Positions 43,538 to 54,859 of a DNA stretch of 64,000 nucleotides are shown piece by piece (the stretch's first letter is position 1; every line of letters begins with the position of its first letter). The stretch is from the NCBI GenBank assembly GCA_027618565.1, contig JAQCEQ010000005.1, positions 1 through 64,000 on the forward strand. The letters are read 5' to 3'. A model generated the notes under the pieces. It saw only the letters and a program-made list of their open reading frames with translations. It searched no databases and was not told the DNA's origin. Both the position numbers and the translations under genes were made by a program. The stretch comes from Planctomycetota bacterium. Its GTDB lineage: Bacteria; Planctomycetota; Phycisphaerae; Phycisphaerales; SM1A02.

Positions 43538-44083
43538 TCAACGGCGTGGGCTGCTCGGGCCACTCCCTGGGCCCGGCGACGGGCCTCCGGTGGATGAGCC
43601 ACCGAACGGGCGCCCGCCACCTCCACTGCGATGCCAAGGGCGATGGCCCGGTCGACGTACCTCGCGCGGGGCATCGCCGCCTCCGGTCGCCCCACTCGAT
43701 GAACCGCCGCCGCTCGAGGAACCTGACGAGAACGCACTCGAACCAGGCCGACCCCCGAGAGGGCCGGGCGCTCGACCCGATCCCGGTCCGTCCGCGGCGC
43801 CTGCCGCATCCAGTTCAGCCTCTCGCGCCTTCTTGGCCTTCTTGTTGAGAGCCTCGGCCACGGTCAGGGGACGACCATGCAGCCTCCGGCCCGACAGGGC
43901 ATTGATCGCCAGCCTGCCCCGCTCCGCGTCACGGAACATCGCGATGGCAAAGCAGCGGGAGAGACCGGTTTCCGGATCCACTACGAGAACCAAGTCGTCC
44001 AGGTCTGGGAACGTGACGAAGAGCCTCCGGACATGCTCAGCAGTGGTCCGCTTGTCGAGGTTGCCGATGTAGATCTTGAACAT
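43538..44083 (-). CDS. RRM RNA-binding protein with Gly/Ser-rich tail
   Basis: 181 residues. The first 80 form an RNA recognition motif: RNP2 IYIGNL near 4-9 and an RNP1-like CFAIAMF near 45, followed by an ALSGRRLHGRPLTVAEA ending. The second half is low-complexity Gly/Ser/Pro/Arg, as in cold-inducible bacterial RRM proteins. It may act as an RNA chaperone. ATG 44083 begins MFKIYIGNL; codons upstream are unlikely to be used because they give an extra non-family N-terminus. It sits 110 bases past the rRNA terminator. Confidence 0.88.
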   Translation of the reverse strand: MFKIYIGNLDKRTTAEHVRRLFVTFPDLDDLVLVVDPETGLSRCFAIAMFRDAERGRLAINALSGRRLHGRPLTVAEALNKKAKKAREAELDAAGAADGPGSGRAPGPLGGRPGSSAFSSGSSSGGGSSSGATGGGDAPREVRRPGHRPWHRSGGGGRPFGGSSTGGPSPGPGSGPSSPRR

Positions 44084-44192
44084 GGGACGAGGCAGGAAGT
44101 GAAGACAAACCAGTCCCCGGAACCAGTCCCCGGGGAAAGACTCAAGTGTAGCCACTCGAGCGATCGCGCCGACAAGCGGGCCCCAAAATGGA

Positions 44193-44226
44193 CAAGCCCT
44201 GCCGGAGGTGTCTCCGGCAGGGCTTG
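44193..44226 (-). terminator. rRNA unit terminator
   Basis: A perfect 15-base-pair stem (caagccctgccggag with ctccggcagggcttg, loop gtgt) begins 5 bases after the 5S 3' end. On the minus strand a TTTT run follows within 10 bases. This is the strongest intrinsic terminator in the window. Confidence 0.85.
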
Positions 44227-44230
44227 CAAA

Positions 44231-44338
44231 GTCGGCGATGACCTACTTTCCCGCGTGGCAGTATCATCGGCGGCTTGGTCTTCACTGCTGTGTTCGAGAT
44301 GGGAACAGGTGTTTCCCCAAGCCTATGGTCACCGACAA
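44231..44338 (-). rRNA. rrf: 5S ribosomal RNA
   Basis: About 108 bases on the minus strand with complementary ends (TTGTCGGTGACC ... GTCATCGCCGAC) and the conserved core CCCATCTCGAACACAGCAGTGAAG and GGGAAAGTAGGTC. The exact ends are estimated from the terminal helix. It is followed at once by a strong terminator and preceded by 23S with a 160-base spacer that has no tRNA. Confidence 0.93.
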
Positions 44339-44499
44339 GTCTCCGGGTCGCGTGTCCGCGGCCCGAAGCGTTGAGATCGAAGGTTCATGGTGGTGCCCGG
44401 GGCTCCTTTGCAGGATCCTCGGCGTCCACGACGCAATCCAGAATATGAGCAGCAAGGCCTGCCGTTACCAGTCCGTCGTCAAGACGGGACCTGGTAGAC

Positions 44500-47267
<2,768 letters not shown>

Positions 47268-47656
47268 TGCCTACCTGATCCCGTCGGCAAGACGAGGTCA
47301 GAGAACATGGCCGCCTTGGCTGCTCGTTCTATTCTCGGTGCATCCATCGTGCTCCTGACGCCGGAAACCGACGCAGTCGCGCGATGCATGAACCTTCAAT
47401 CTCGGTTGTCAAAGATCCGGCCGAAGCCGGCTGCACTCAGATTTGAGCGCAGAAGGAAGACTGTACCAAATTCACCGGGGTTGTCAACCGATGGTTTGAA
47501 TCGTCCGATTGTCCACACGCCGCTCGCGCCGCGCATGGTCCGAAGGATCGGATCCGGGAGGCAACTGACTCCGTGACGATCCGAACTGTCGCTCGAACAA
47601 CAGTCCTATAATACGACCCGGTGGGATGCCACATGTTCCTCCGCGCGTTGGACGGG
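47268..47656 (-). other. 23S leader region without 16S or tRNA
   Basis: The 389 bases between the 23S 5' end and the stop of the upstream protein gene hold the rRNA promoter (47460-47487), the 5' half of the 23S processing stem, a small hairpin (ccggccgaagccgg near 47418) and a second TTGACAACC at 47404-47412. A -10-like TATTAT occurs near 47610. No 16S gene, tRNA or protein frame that I can support. Confidence 0.7.
47460..47487 (-). promoter_or_regulatory. Promoter of the 23S-5S unit
   Basis: Consensus -35 TTGACA (47487-47482), 16-base spacer, -10 TACAGT (47465-47460) on the minus strand, giving a start near 47453 and a leader of about 185 bases before mature 23S. A second TTGACAACC 75 bases downstream has only a poor -10 (ATGCAT) and may be a relic or an antitermination element. 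Confidence 0.65.
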
Positions 47657-49678
47657 CTAGTTTCCGCCCGGGCTTGGAGCGCCGCCGCTGCCCTCTCCGA
47701 ATGAACCAGAGCCGCTTCCGTCCTTGGCGGCGTTGCTCCCCTTGTCCGCGACGGGAGCATTCTTCTGCAGTCTCCAATCGTCGTCGAACTCCTGCCTGAT
47801 CGGGGAACGGGCGTCCGTCGCACTGCTCCGGATCTGTATGAGCTCGCCCGAGGTGGCGTCCTGCAGCACGACGAGGAAGGACGCAGACTCCCCAGTGGCA
47901 GGACCACCAGAGCCGTCCACCCGCTGTGGGGTCAGGTCACGCTCGATCCCGGCCACCAACCAGCCGGATCCGAAGTCAATGCCTTCGGGAACGCGAGTGC
48001 TGCCACCGCCGACCTCATCACCGATGGAATAGGTATCAATGGTCTTCTGGACCTTGCCGTTGACGGATCGATAGACCTCGAACTTCGCGCGCGCCAATGA
48101 TGTTCCAAAGTCCACGCTGGTGAGGAAAAACTGGGTCAGCGATCGCACTTTGATGGGGGCACTCCACTCGCTGGGCGAGGATTGGATGAAGGGCGATTTC
48201 GCCAGCGAGGTCTGTTCTGGGGACAAGAGAGCCTCGCGCCCGAAGAACGGATTCCAGTGCCTCAAGACCGCACGGTATCGGTAGGTGTGTTCGGGCACGG
48301 CATCCGTGTCGTGCGTCCAGGCCTGACCGGAGTCCTGGCTGCAGGGATCCACTTCCGTCGGGTCCTCGGTCGGCACAGTCACCTGGATGGACTCGGCCAC
48401 ACCGAGGGACTTGGCCAGTTCCACAAGTTCCGCCACGTCCTTCTCCAGCTTTGTCCGCTGGCGCGTCTTCGTCCACCGATCGTCTTCCTGCCGCTGTCGC
48501 TCCTTCTCTTCCTTCTTGGCGTCGCCCCCGGTTCGCCTCCCGCTGAAGGCACCACCGCCCATGCCAAATCCGCCACCGCCGCCGGCACCGGAGCCCGGAT
48601 CCCCGGCATCCGGCTTCTTGGCCCGATCGCGCTTGATCTTCTGGTACTCCTCGTCGGAGATTGGACCACCCAAGTCCTTCAGCTCGGCCGTCCGCTTGGC
48701 GATCAGCTTTTGCTTGGCCGCAATCTGCTTCTGGATGATGACGAGGTCCCGGGCGGAATCCGAGACGTCAGAGCCGGACACTGGGGCGGGGGGCTCCGAT
48801 GCCCCTGCGGCATCGGCTGCGTTGAGCGAGATTTCTGCCTTTGGATTCTGCGTGGGCGGCGCGTCCGGCTGCAGAATCTTGGACTTCAGGGGCGAGTCAC
48901 CCAGCGCCACGAGAAGCTCGTCGCGAAGGTTGGTCTGGATGCCCTGCTCGAGGCCAGGACGAATCGACTCGTTCTCCCCGACCCACCAGCCAATCGGGAC
49001 TTCCGTCACCCGCCCCCACTCGCCGTTGGGCTGCAGTTCCTGGCGCTCGAAGACGACATCCGCGAAGAGCGGGCACCCGCCGTACCAGTGCGAGGGGATC
49101 GCTCCCAGCGCTGGCAGGGCGGACGGCTCGGCTCGCGCTAGCTGCGCGCGCGCGGCGGCAAAATCGACCGTGGCGATCGGCGTGACCCAGACGACATCGC
49201 TCCTCTCGGCCGGGTTCGCATCGCCCGACGACGGCGGTCCGGAACCATCGGCCCATGCGTCCATGAACTGCACGGTCCTCATTCCCGTCGGGGCCGCAAA
49301 GGCCGGCACGGCGTAGACCGCACTCCGCCCGGCGTCCTCCTTCAGGAGAATTCCAGCGACACGTGGCCGGAGGGCCACCAGTTCCGACCCCGGGAACACT
49401 CCTCCCGAGAGCCGCTCCTTGAACGCATCCACCTCATTGCCGATGGGTACGTCGATCTCAACGGGGCCGCCGTCGTGCATGCTGCGCTTCAGCCTTGCCG
49501 CGGCATCGGACAGTGCCTTGTCGAGGTCGCCGATCCCCTGCGGGCGGCCGTTGACCCTGACCTGCGTGCCGTTGAGTGCGAACTCCCAGACGGCAGCGCC
49601 GACGGCCAGGACGGCGAAGAGACCGACCACGACCTTCTCGAAGTGTCGTTCGGCGACGGAGATGCCCTGCTTCTTCAT
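47657..49678 (-). CDS. Single-span membrane protein in the pilus assembly cluster
   Basis: 673 residues that I do not recognise. A short basic N-terminus (KKQGISVAERHFEK) precedes one membrane span (VVVGLFAVLAVGAAVWEFAL), so most of the protein is periplasmic. A coiled-coil-like Lys/Glu segment lies near 310-345 and 385-425, split by a Gly-rich patch (GGGGGFGMGGG). The later half contains beta-rich text such as HTYRYRAVLRHWNPFFGR. Immediately downstream of two other inner-membrane pilus-like genes, it probably forms part of the same periplasmic platform, which is inference. Ends in a Gly/Ser-rich tail. Confidence 0.72.
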   Translation of the reverse strand: MKKQGISVAERHFEKVVVGLFAVLAVGAAVWEFALNGTQVRVNGRPQGIGDLDKALSDAAARLKRSMHDGGPVEIDVPIGNEVDAFKERLSGGVFPGSELVALRPRVAGILLKEDAGRSAVYAVPAFAAPTGMRTVQFMDAWADGSGPPSSGDANPAERSDVVWVTPIATVDFAAARAQLARAEPSALPALGAIPSHWYGGCPLFADVVFERQELQPNGEWGRVTEVPIGWWVGENESIRPGLEQGIQTNLRDELLVALGDSPLKSKILQPDAPPTQNPKAEISLNAADAAGASEPPAPVSGSDVSDSARDLVIIQKQIAAKQKLIAKRTAELKDLGGPISDEEYQKIKRDRAKKPDAGDPGSGAGGGGGFGMGGGAFSGRRTGGDAKKEEKERQRQEDDRWTKTRQRTKLEKDVAELVELAKSLGVAESIQVTVPTEDPTEVDPCSQDSGQAWTHDTDAVPEHTYRYRAVLRHWNPFFGREALLSPEQTSLAKSPFIQSSPSEWSAPIKVRSLTQFFLTSVDFGTSLARAKFEVYRSVNGKVQKTIDTYSIGDEVGGGSTRVPEGIDFGSGWLVAGIERDLTPQRVDGSGGPATGESASFLVVLQDATSGELIQIRSSATDARSPIRQEFDDDWRLQKNAPVADKGSNAAKDGSGSGSFGEGSGGAPSPGGN

Positions 49679-49711
49679 CGTGTTCCTCTCGTCTGCGATG
49701 CGTTCATGTGT

Positions 49712-51061
49712 TCATCCGCCCAGTCCAACGTCATCTGCCCCGGCGCCTGCCGAGGGGTCACCATTGGTATCGGCGCCATCCATCGGGCCGCCGCAGCGCG
49801 CACCCAGCCGCGCGCGGACGACCTCGGGCATGAGGTCGCAGGTCCAGCCGCGGAGCCAGACCGTCTCCAGTTCCAGGTGCAGGAGCGAGCACGGCTCGCT
49901 GCCATAGATGAACCCCTCACGCGCCGCCGCAAAGGAGTCGACGGGCGTCAGCCGCGCGTTGACGATGGTGACAAAATTCTGGGTCGCGAGCGCATCCACG
50001 AACCGGGGCACGCCTCGAGTCTCCACCACCACATCGATTCTGACGCGCACGAGGTCCGCAATGTCATTGGAGGCGCGGCCCGTGTGGTACTGCCTGAAAT
50101 CCTTCCCCGGCATCGCCGCAGGAGCCATGGAGTCCGCATCGGCAAGCCCGGCAGGCGCGGATTCCTTCTCCGGGTAGATCGGCCCAAAGTAGAGCGCCGT
50201 CAACCGCTTGACCGGTGCCGTGAGGAGGGAGTCGAAGCCCTGGTTGGCCCCGACGATCGCACCCACCATGTCCTCGACGATCCACAGGCGCCACAACTGC
50301 GCGTGCATCTGCACGATCTCCAGCTTTGGGAACGACGACGACGGCATTCCCGCCGCAAAGGGGTCGCCGTAGAACCGAAGCCCGCGAGCGGCATCGCGAT
50401 ACTCGGCCAGCCGCACCGCGGCGAGCTTGGATCGGAGCGCCGCTTCTTGGTCTGGCTCCAGCTTCATGCCGGCGGGCGCCTCGAACTCGCCCGCCATCAG
50501 TTGGGCCTCTCGAACCTGCACATTCTTGAGGACCAGTTCCGCAGGCGGCGGGGACCCGGCATCGACGGACCGGAAGAGGTCGAGGTACGACTGCACCAAT
50601 GCCTCGTGGAAGTTCTCTGGAAAGACCGGGATTTCGCCCTTGAATTCGTCCTTGGCCATGTCGCGGAGGTCCACCGTGCGACCGGGACGAGTGGACTTCA
50701 AGAGGGCGTGTTCGCCGCGGTTGCGGTCGATCGCGGTCTGGTCCACCCCGATGCTGCCGGCCAGGATCTGGTCCACGCGCTCCCGGAGCGCCCGAACCAG
50801 TTCGGCGCTGGCGATGCCCGAGTACTCAAACGGTGCTTGCTGCCCGGGGATGTCGAGCGAGATCGCCGGACTCACCTGGCCGGCACGATCGAGCGCGGAA
50901 ATATCCTGCGCCAGCAATTCGGCTTTCTTGGCGACCGCCTCTCGTTGGCCGGAGCCGAAGTACCAGCCCGCCACAGGCACGCTCACCGCCACCAGGCCGA
51001 GGATGATAAAGGACACATTCGACTTGAGGACGGCGGTGACCTGCTGGTATTGGTTGCTCAA
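49712..51061 (-). CDS. PilO-like single-span membrane protein
   Basis: 449 residues with a cytoplasmic stub, one span (VSFIILGLVAVSVPVAGWYFG) and a large periplasmic part. The order pilM-fusion then this gene is that of pilM-pilN-pilO, and the topology fits PilO/GspM, but no clear family motif was seen, so the name is by position only. It starts with TTG at 51061, overlapping the pilM stop as TTGA; this rare start with coupling suggests tight control of its dose relative to PilM. A Gly/Asp-rich C-terminus closes it. Confidence 0.7.
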   Translation of the reverse strand: MSNQYQQVTAVLKSNVSFIILGLVAVSVPVAGWYFGSGQREAVAKKAELLAQDISALDRAGQVSPAISLDIPGQQAPFEYSGIASAELVRALRERVDQILAGSIGVDQTAIDRNRGEHALLKSTRPGRTVDLRDMAKDEFKGEIPVFPENFHEALVQSYLDLFRSVDAGSPPPAELVLKNVQVREAQLMAGEFEAPAGMKLEPDQEAALRSKLAAVRLAEYRDAARGLRFYGDPFAAGMPSSSFPKLEIVQMHAQLWRLWIVEDMVGAIVGANQGFDSLLTAPVKRLTALYFGPIYPEKESAPAGLADADSMAPAAMPGKDFRQYHTGRASNDIADLVRVRIDVVVETRGVPRFVDALATQNFVTIVNARLTPVDSFAAAREGFIYGSEPCSLLHLELETVWLRGWTCDLMPEVVRARLGARCGGPMDGADTNGDPSAGAGADDVGLGG

Positions 51062-53280
51062 TACGACTCTCCGTCGAGGGATGCTTCCGGTGCCGGCGCC
51101 AGCGCCGGGCCGGCCGATCCCTTCAATCGTGCGATGAAGGTGATCGTGGCGCGATACCAGGTGTCGTCTGGACCCACGAGCGCCGGGGAAGCCGGGATGG
51201 GGGCCAGTTCTTCGAGTGACTTGGATTCCGCAGAGGGAGTCCCGCTCGAACCGGCACCAGTCCCGGCACCGGAGGCTCCTTGCTGGCCGCCACCTGAACT
51301 GCCGACGCTCCCGCCATCGCTTGAACCCGGAAATTTTTCACCTCCGGACTCGGAGCCGGACATCGTTCCAGCACCGCCGCCGGATCGCTGCCCGGCGGGT
51401 GGCTTTCGGCGACCCTTGATCGCTCCTCCGCCAGCGCTTCCCGACTCATTACCGCCGCCGGAGTCGGCACCGCTATTGCCAGAGAGGCCGAATCCGCCGG
51501 ATCCGCCGGATGAGCCGGCACCGAATCCCGCGCCGGCATTCGCGCCTGAACCGTCCGTGGAGGTGCTCCCAAATCCAGGTGGAGAGTCTGGTGAGCCGGC
51601 AGAGGCCTTGCCGCCGACGGTGATGATGGCACCGATCAACTTCTCGTCATCGATGATGATGTCGTATGGAGCGTCGTCGCGTTTGGCATGCTTGCGCAGC
51701 CACTCCGCGGCGGTGTCGTTGAGGAATCGCTTTTCGCCCTCGTTGGTGAACTCGATCTCAAGGGTTACGACGATGTCGCGAGTCCCCTTCGAGGCGTCGA
51801 ACCGGTACTCACCCTTGAGATCCTCCAGCGTGATCAGCCTGCGATCCTTCGCGGGAATCGCGTTGATGGCATCCACATCGGACCCCAGCAGTGCCGGCCC
51901 TGGATTGGTGGACCACAGTGCCGCGTAGGAGTCGGCGATGATCCACGGCCAGACCTCCCGGTCGTCCAGCAGCGCGCGGTACGGAGCGGTCGAGGCATTC
52001 GCGGCGATCCGACCCACTAGCTGCTGCGCATCTTCCGCGTATTTCTTTGCCTCGTCCTGGGCAGCCGACACTTCGACCGGCAGCGTCCCGCTCCCCAGCA
52101 GGCCGGCCTCGACGAACGGCGCGATGAAGAACGCCGCGCCCGTAGCCACTCCCAAGGCGGCGGCCGCGGCAAAATACGGGACTTTCGTCCGCCAGAGCGA
52201 CTTGCGCGCGATCGCGGTCGGGATGAGGTTGATCTTGATCGAGGACTCCCCAAGCGCCTGGAGCGCCAGCCCGTACGCCGTAGCAAGGTTCACGGTGTTG
52301 GCGGCAAAGTCTGCGGCCTCGGTCCCCTCCATGCGAATGCGCTTGAACTCGTCCCAGCGGGCGATCTGGATGTTGACTTGCCCACCGACGAACTTTCGCA
52401 GTCCGGTCAGCCGCAGCGTGCCACCGACCCCAACCACATTGCGGACCTCCGCGTTGGGGTTGACGGTCTGGTAGTGCTCGACGGAGCGCCGGAATTCGTC
52501 GATGAATTGCTCGTACGCCCCCCCCATCGCGCGGATCACCTCGCGCGCGTGCTTGCCCGTGGCCCCGGCCAGCTTGGCGGCCTCGGCCTTGGGATAGGCG
52601 CACTTGAACGCCGCGGCGATCGCCTCGGTGAACTGGTGGCCACCGACAGAGAATGTCCTGAGGTAGCAGCTGCCGTCCTGCGCCGCAATGAAGTCCGTCG
52701 ATGCGCTGCCGACGTCCACAAGCGCGACTGTCCCCGAGGGCGTGCCACCCTGGATGTCGTAGACGAACGCGTTGTAGAGCGCCACGGGGCTCAGGGTCAC
52801 GATGCCGGGAAAGAGGCCGCACTCCGCATAGAGCTCCAGTGTCTCGCGGAGTCGCTCCTTGGTGATCGCAAAAATCCCCACGCGGACGATTTCCGCCCCC
52901 TCCGGGGCGAAGATCTGCGAGTCCCACTCCACCTCATCGATGGGGAATGGGATCTGCTGCTCCGCCTCGTACTGCACCATCTCCGGGATGCGCTTCTTGT
53001 CCACCGGCGGGAGCGAGACGAATCGAGCCAGGGCCTGGTTTCCGGGCACGCTGACGGCCACGGAGTCCTTCCCCAATTGCTCGGAGTAAGCCTGCACGAA
53101 CTGGACGAGCGTGTGCCGAACCATGGCGGGGATGTCCAGCCCCGGAGTGGTCAATACCTTTTGGTGCCGAATGACGGTGAAGTCAGTGACGGTGACGCCG
53201 TCGGTGCCGGGCTCCAGGCGGATGGCCTTGATTCCCGATGCGCCAAGTTCGATGCCCCATGCTCCGTTCGATCGTGCCAT
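51058..53280 (-). CDS. PilM-like protein fused to a PilN-like membrane segment
   Basis: 740 residues. Residues 1-345 are the actin-like PilM fold: WGIELGASGIKAIRLE, SVPGNQALARFVSLPP, EAEQQIPFPIDEVEWD, VALVDVGSASTDF and VGGHQFTEAIA. PilM binds PilN on the cytoplasmic face of the type IV pilus platform. After it comes a hydrophobic span near 367-390 (YFAAAAALGVATGAAFFIAPF) and a periplasmic part, so PilM and PilN appear to be one chain. Residues about 560-690 are an extreme Gly/Ser-rich linker, followed by a short conserved-looking end (DDTWYRATITFIARLKG). GGAG stands 9 bases before ATG 53280. A TATGAT -10-like box lies near 53328. Confidence 0.87.
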   Translation of the reverse strand: MARSNGAWGIELGASGIKAIRLEPGTDGVTVTDFTVIRHQKVLTTPGLDIPAMVRHTLVQFVQAYSEQLGKDSVAVSVPGNQALARFVSLPPVDKKRIPEMVQYEAEQQIPFPIDEVEWDSQIFAPEGAEIVRVGIFAITKERLRETLELYAECGLFPGIVTLSPVALYNAFVYDIQGGTPSGTVALVDVGSASTDFIAAQDGSCYLRTFSVGGHQFTEAIAAAFKCAYPKAEAAKLAGATGKHAREVIRAMGGAYEQFIDEFRRSVEHYQTVNPNAEVRNVVGVGGTLRLTGLRKFVGGQVNIQIARWDEFKRIRMEGTEAADFAANTVNLATAYGLALQALGESSIKINLIPTAIARKSLWRTKVPYFAAAAALGVATGAAFFIAPFVEAGLLGSGTLPVEVSAAQDEAKKYAEDAQQLVGRIAANASTAPYRALLDDREVWPWIIADSYAALWSTNPGPALLGSDVDAINAIPAKDRRLITLEDLKGEYRFDASKGTRDIVVTLEIEFTNEGEKRFLNDTAAEWLRKHAKRDDAPYDIIIDDEKLIGAIITVGGKASAGSPDSPPGFGSTSTDGSGANAGAGFGAGSSGGSGGFGLSGNSGADSGGGNESGSAGGGAIKGRRKPPAGQRSGGGAGTMSGSESGGEKFPGSSDGGSVGSSGGGQQGASGAGTGAGSSGTPSAESKSLEELAPIPASPALVGPDDTWYRATITFIARLKGSAGPALAPAPEASLDGESY

Positions 53281-53470
53281 CTCGTGTCTCCAAGGGGGGT
53301 CAGCTGTCGGGGCCGTTCAGTCTGGCGATCATATCCCGGTCGCCACGGCCCAACGTGGCTCCAGGGTCTCACTAAGAGACTTCGGCGACCAGGCCGCGAA
53401 TGTTCCGCAGATACCTTGGAAAGCCTGCGCCAAGGTACGCTCCCAAGCCCGCCACTGCGGGAGAGACGCC

Positions 53471-54859
53471 ATGACTTCGTCCCCACTACCGGACCACACC
53501 TATTCCAAGGCCCAGCCACCAACCGTGGTGGCAGCCCCTCTGGGCGCCCCCTCTGCCTCGGATGCGTCGGTCAGGCTTGACGCCGAGATCGCCGCGGCGA
53601 TGGAAGGGATCGACATGACCACGCTCATGTCCAAGCTCCCCGATACTCCCAAGGCGGCAGCGTCCCCTGGCGCGCCGGCCACGGGTGGCGCCAAGCGCAG
53701 CCGGAGGGGGACGGTGACGCGCGTGGAGGCTCGCGAGGTGTTCGTGGAGTTTGACGCCAAGAGTTCCGGGGTCTGCCCGATGAGCCACTTCACCGAGACG
53801 CCGGAGGAAGGAACATCGTGGGACTTCATCGTGGAGCGACTGGATCCCTTTGAGGGATTGTTCGTTCTGGCGCGCCCGGGAAGCATCCTCAAGGGCACCG
53901 CCTGGGGCGACCTTGAGGTTGGCATGACCGTCGAGGCGCGTTGCGTGGGAATGAACGCGGGCGGCCTGGACATGGAGGTTTCGCACAAGCGTGCGTTCAT
54001 GCCTACACGCGAGGTGGATCTGCGGCATGTCCCGGACATCTCCGTGTTCCTGGGGCTCAAGCTCCCCTGCGAAGTCATCGAGCTGCGGCGCGAGAAGGGG
54101 CGCATGGTCCTCTCGCACCGCCGCGTCGCTGAACGCGAACGCAGGGAGAAGGCGCTGGAGACCATCGCCACGCTTGAGGTCGGCCAGAGGAGGTCGGCCA
54201 CCGTGGTGAGCGTCCAGCCCTACGGCGCCTTTGCCGACCTGGGCGGCGTGGACGGACTCATTCCGGTGGGTGAGCTCTCCTACGAGCGGCTCAGGTCCGC
54301 GGCCGACGCGGTTTCCGTCGGCGATGTCCTGGATGTGGTCATCAAGCGGATCGACCTCGAGGCCAGGCCTCCGCGGATTTCCCTCAGCCGCAAGGATCTC
54401 CTCGCCGACCCGATCAAGGCGCGCATGGAGGAGATCGTCCCCGGCGCGACACTGAGCGGGACCGTCACGAAACTCATGGAGTTTGGCGCATTCGTCGAAC
54501 TGGCGCCGGGTGTCGAGGGACTGGTGCATGTCTCCGAGATCACGTGGGACCGCGTCCCCAACCCGGCGGCGCGCTTGCAGCGCGGCGAGGTGGTGGAAGT
54601 CAAGGTCCTGAGCGTGGATCCCGCGAACCGTCGCGTGAGCCTCTCAATCAAGCAACTGTCGGAGCCGCCGGCGCGACCCGCGCGGGAAGACCAGGGCGGG
54701 GAGGGCGGGAACCGGCGCGGTGGTCGCGGAGGTCCTGGAGGCAGCGGCCCCGGCCGACGCGAAGAAGCAGCCGTGCCACCACGGGGAGATGACCCCGAGA
54801 TGCGGAAGCTCCTCGCGCGGTTTGACCCCAGCGTGAAGCGCAGGGGCGGGCTGAGCTAG
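53471..54859 (+). CDS. S1-domain RNA-binding protein (RpsA-like)
   Basis: 462 residues with four S1-like repeats: the first near 75-150 (SRRGTVTRVEAREVFVEF), a weak second to about 235, a third near 240-310 (RRSATVVSVQPYGAFADLGGVDGLIPVGELS) and a fourth near 325-400 (SGTVTKLMEFGAFVELAPGVEGLVHVSEITW). It resembles short forms of ribosomal protein S1 or other RNA-binding S1 proteins acting in translation initiation. The C-terminus is Gly/Arg-rich (GGRGGPGG), typical of RNA binders. ATG 53471 has GGGAG upstream. Its TAG overlaps the stop of the convergent gene (shared CTAG). Confidence 0.88.
   Translation: MTSSPLPDHTYSKAQPPTVVAAPLGAPSASDASVRLDAEIAAAMEGIDMTTLMSKLPDTPKAAASPGAPATGGAKRSRRGTVTRVEAREVFVEFDAKSSGVCPMSHFTETPEEGTSWDFIVERLDPFEGLFVLARPGSILKGTAWGDLEVGMTVEARCVGMNAGGLDMEVSHKRAFMPTREVDLRHVPDISVFLGLKLPCEVIELRREKGRMVLSHRRVAERERREKALETIATLEVGQRRSATVVSVQPYGAFADLGGVDGLIPVGELSYERLRSAADAVSVGDVLDVVIKRIDLEARPPRISLSRKDLLADPIKARMEEIVPGATLSGTVTKLMEFGAFVELAPGVEGLVHVSEITWDRVPNPAARLQRGEVVEVKVLSVDPANRRVSLSIKQLSEPPARPAREDQGGEGGNRRGGRGGPGGSGPGRREEAAVPPRGDDPEMRKLLARFDPSVKRRGGLS

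Noticed and set aside
47268-47656. Possible 16S rRNA or spacer tRNAs upstream of 23S
   Set aside because: Only about 390 bases are free and none resembles 16S or a cloverleaf.
49475-51928. 817-codon plus-strand frame opposite the pilus genes
   Set aside because: Antisense to well-supported genes with membrane spans and overlapping starts; its translation is Pro/Arg/His-rich without domains.
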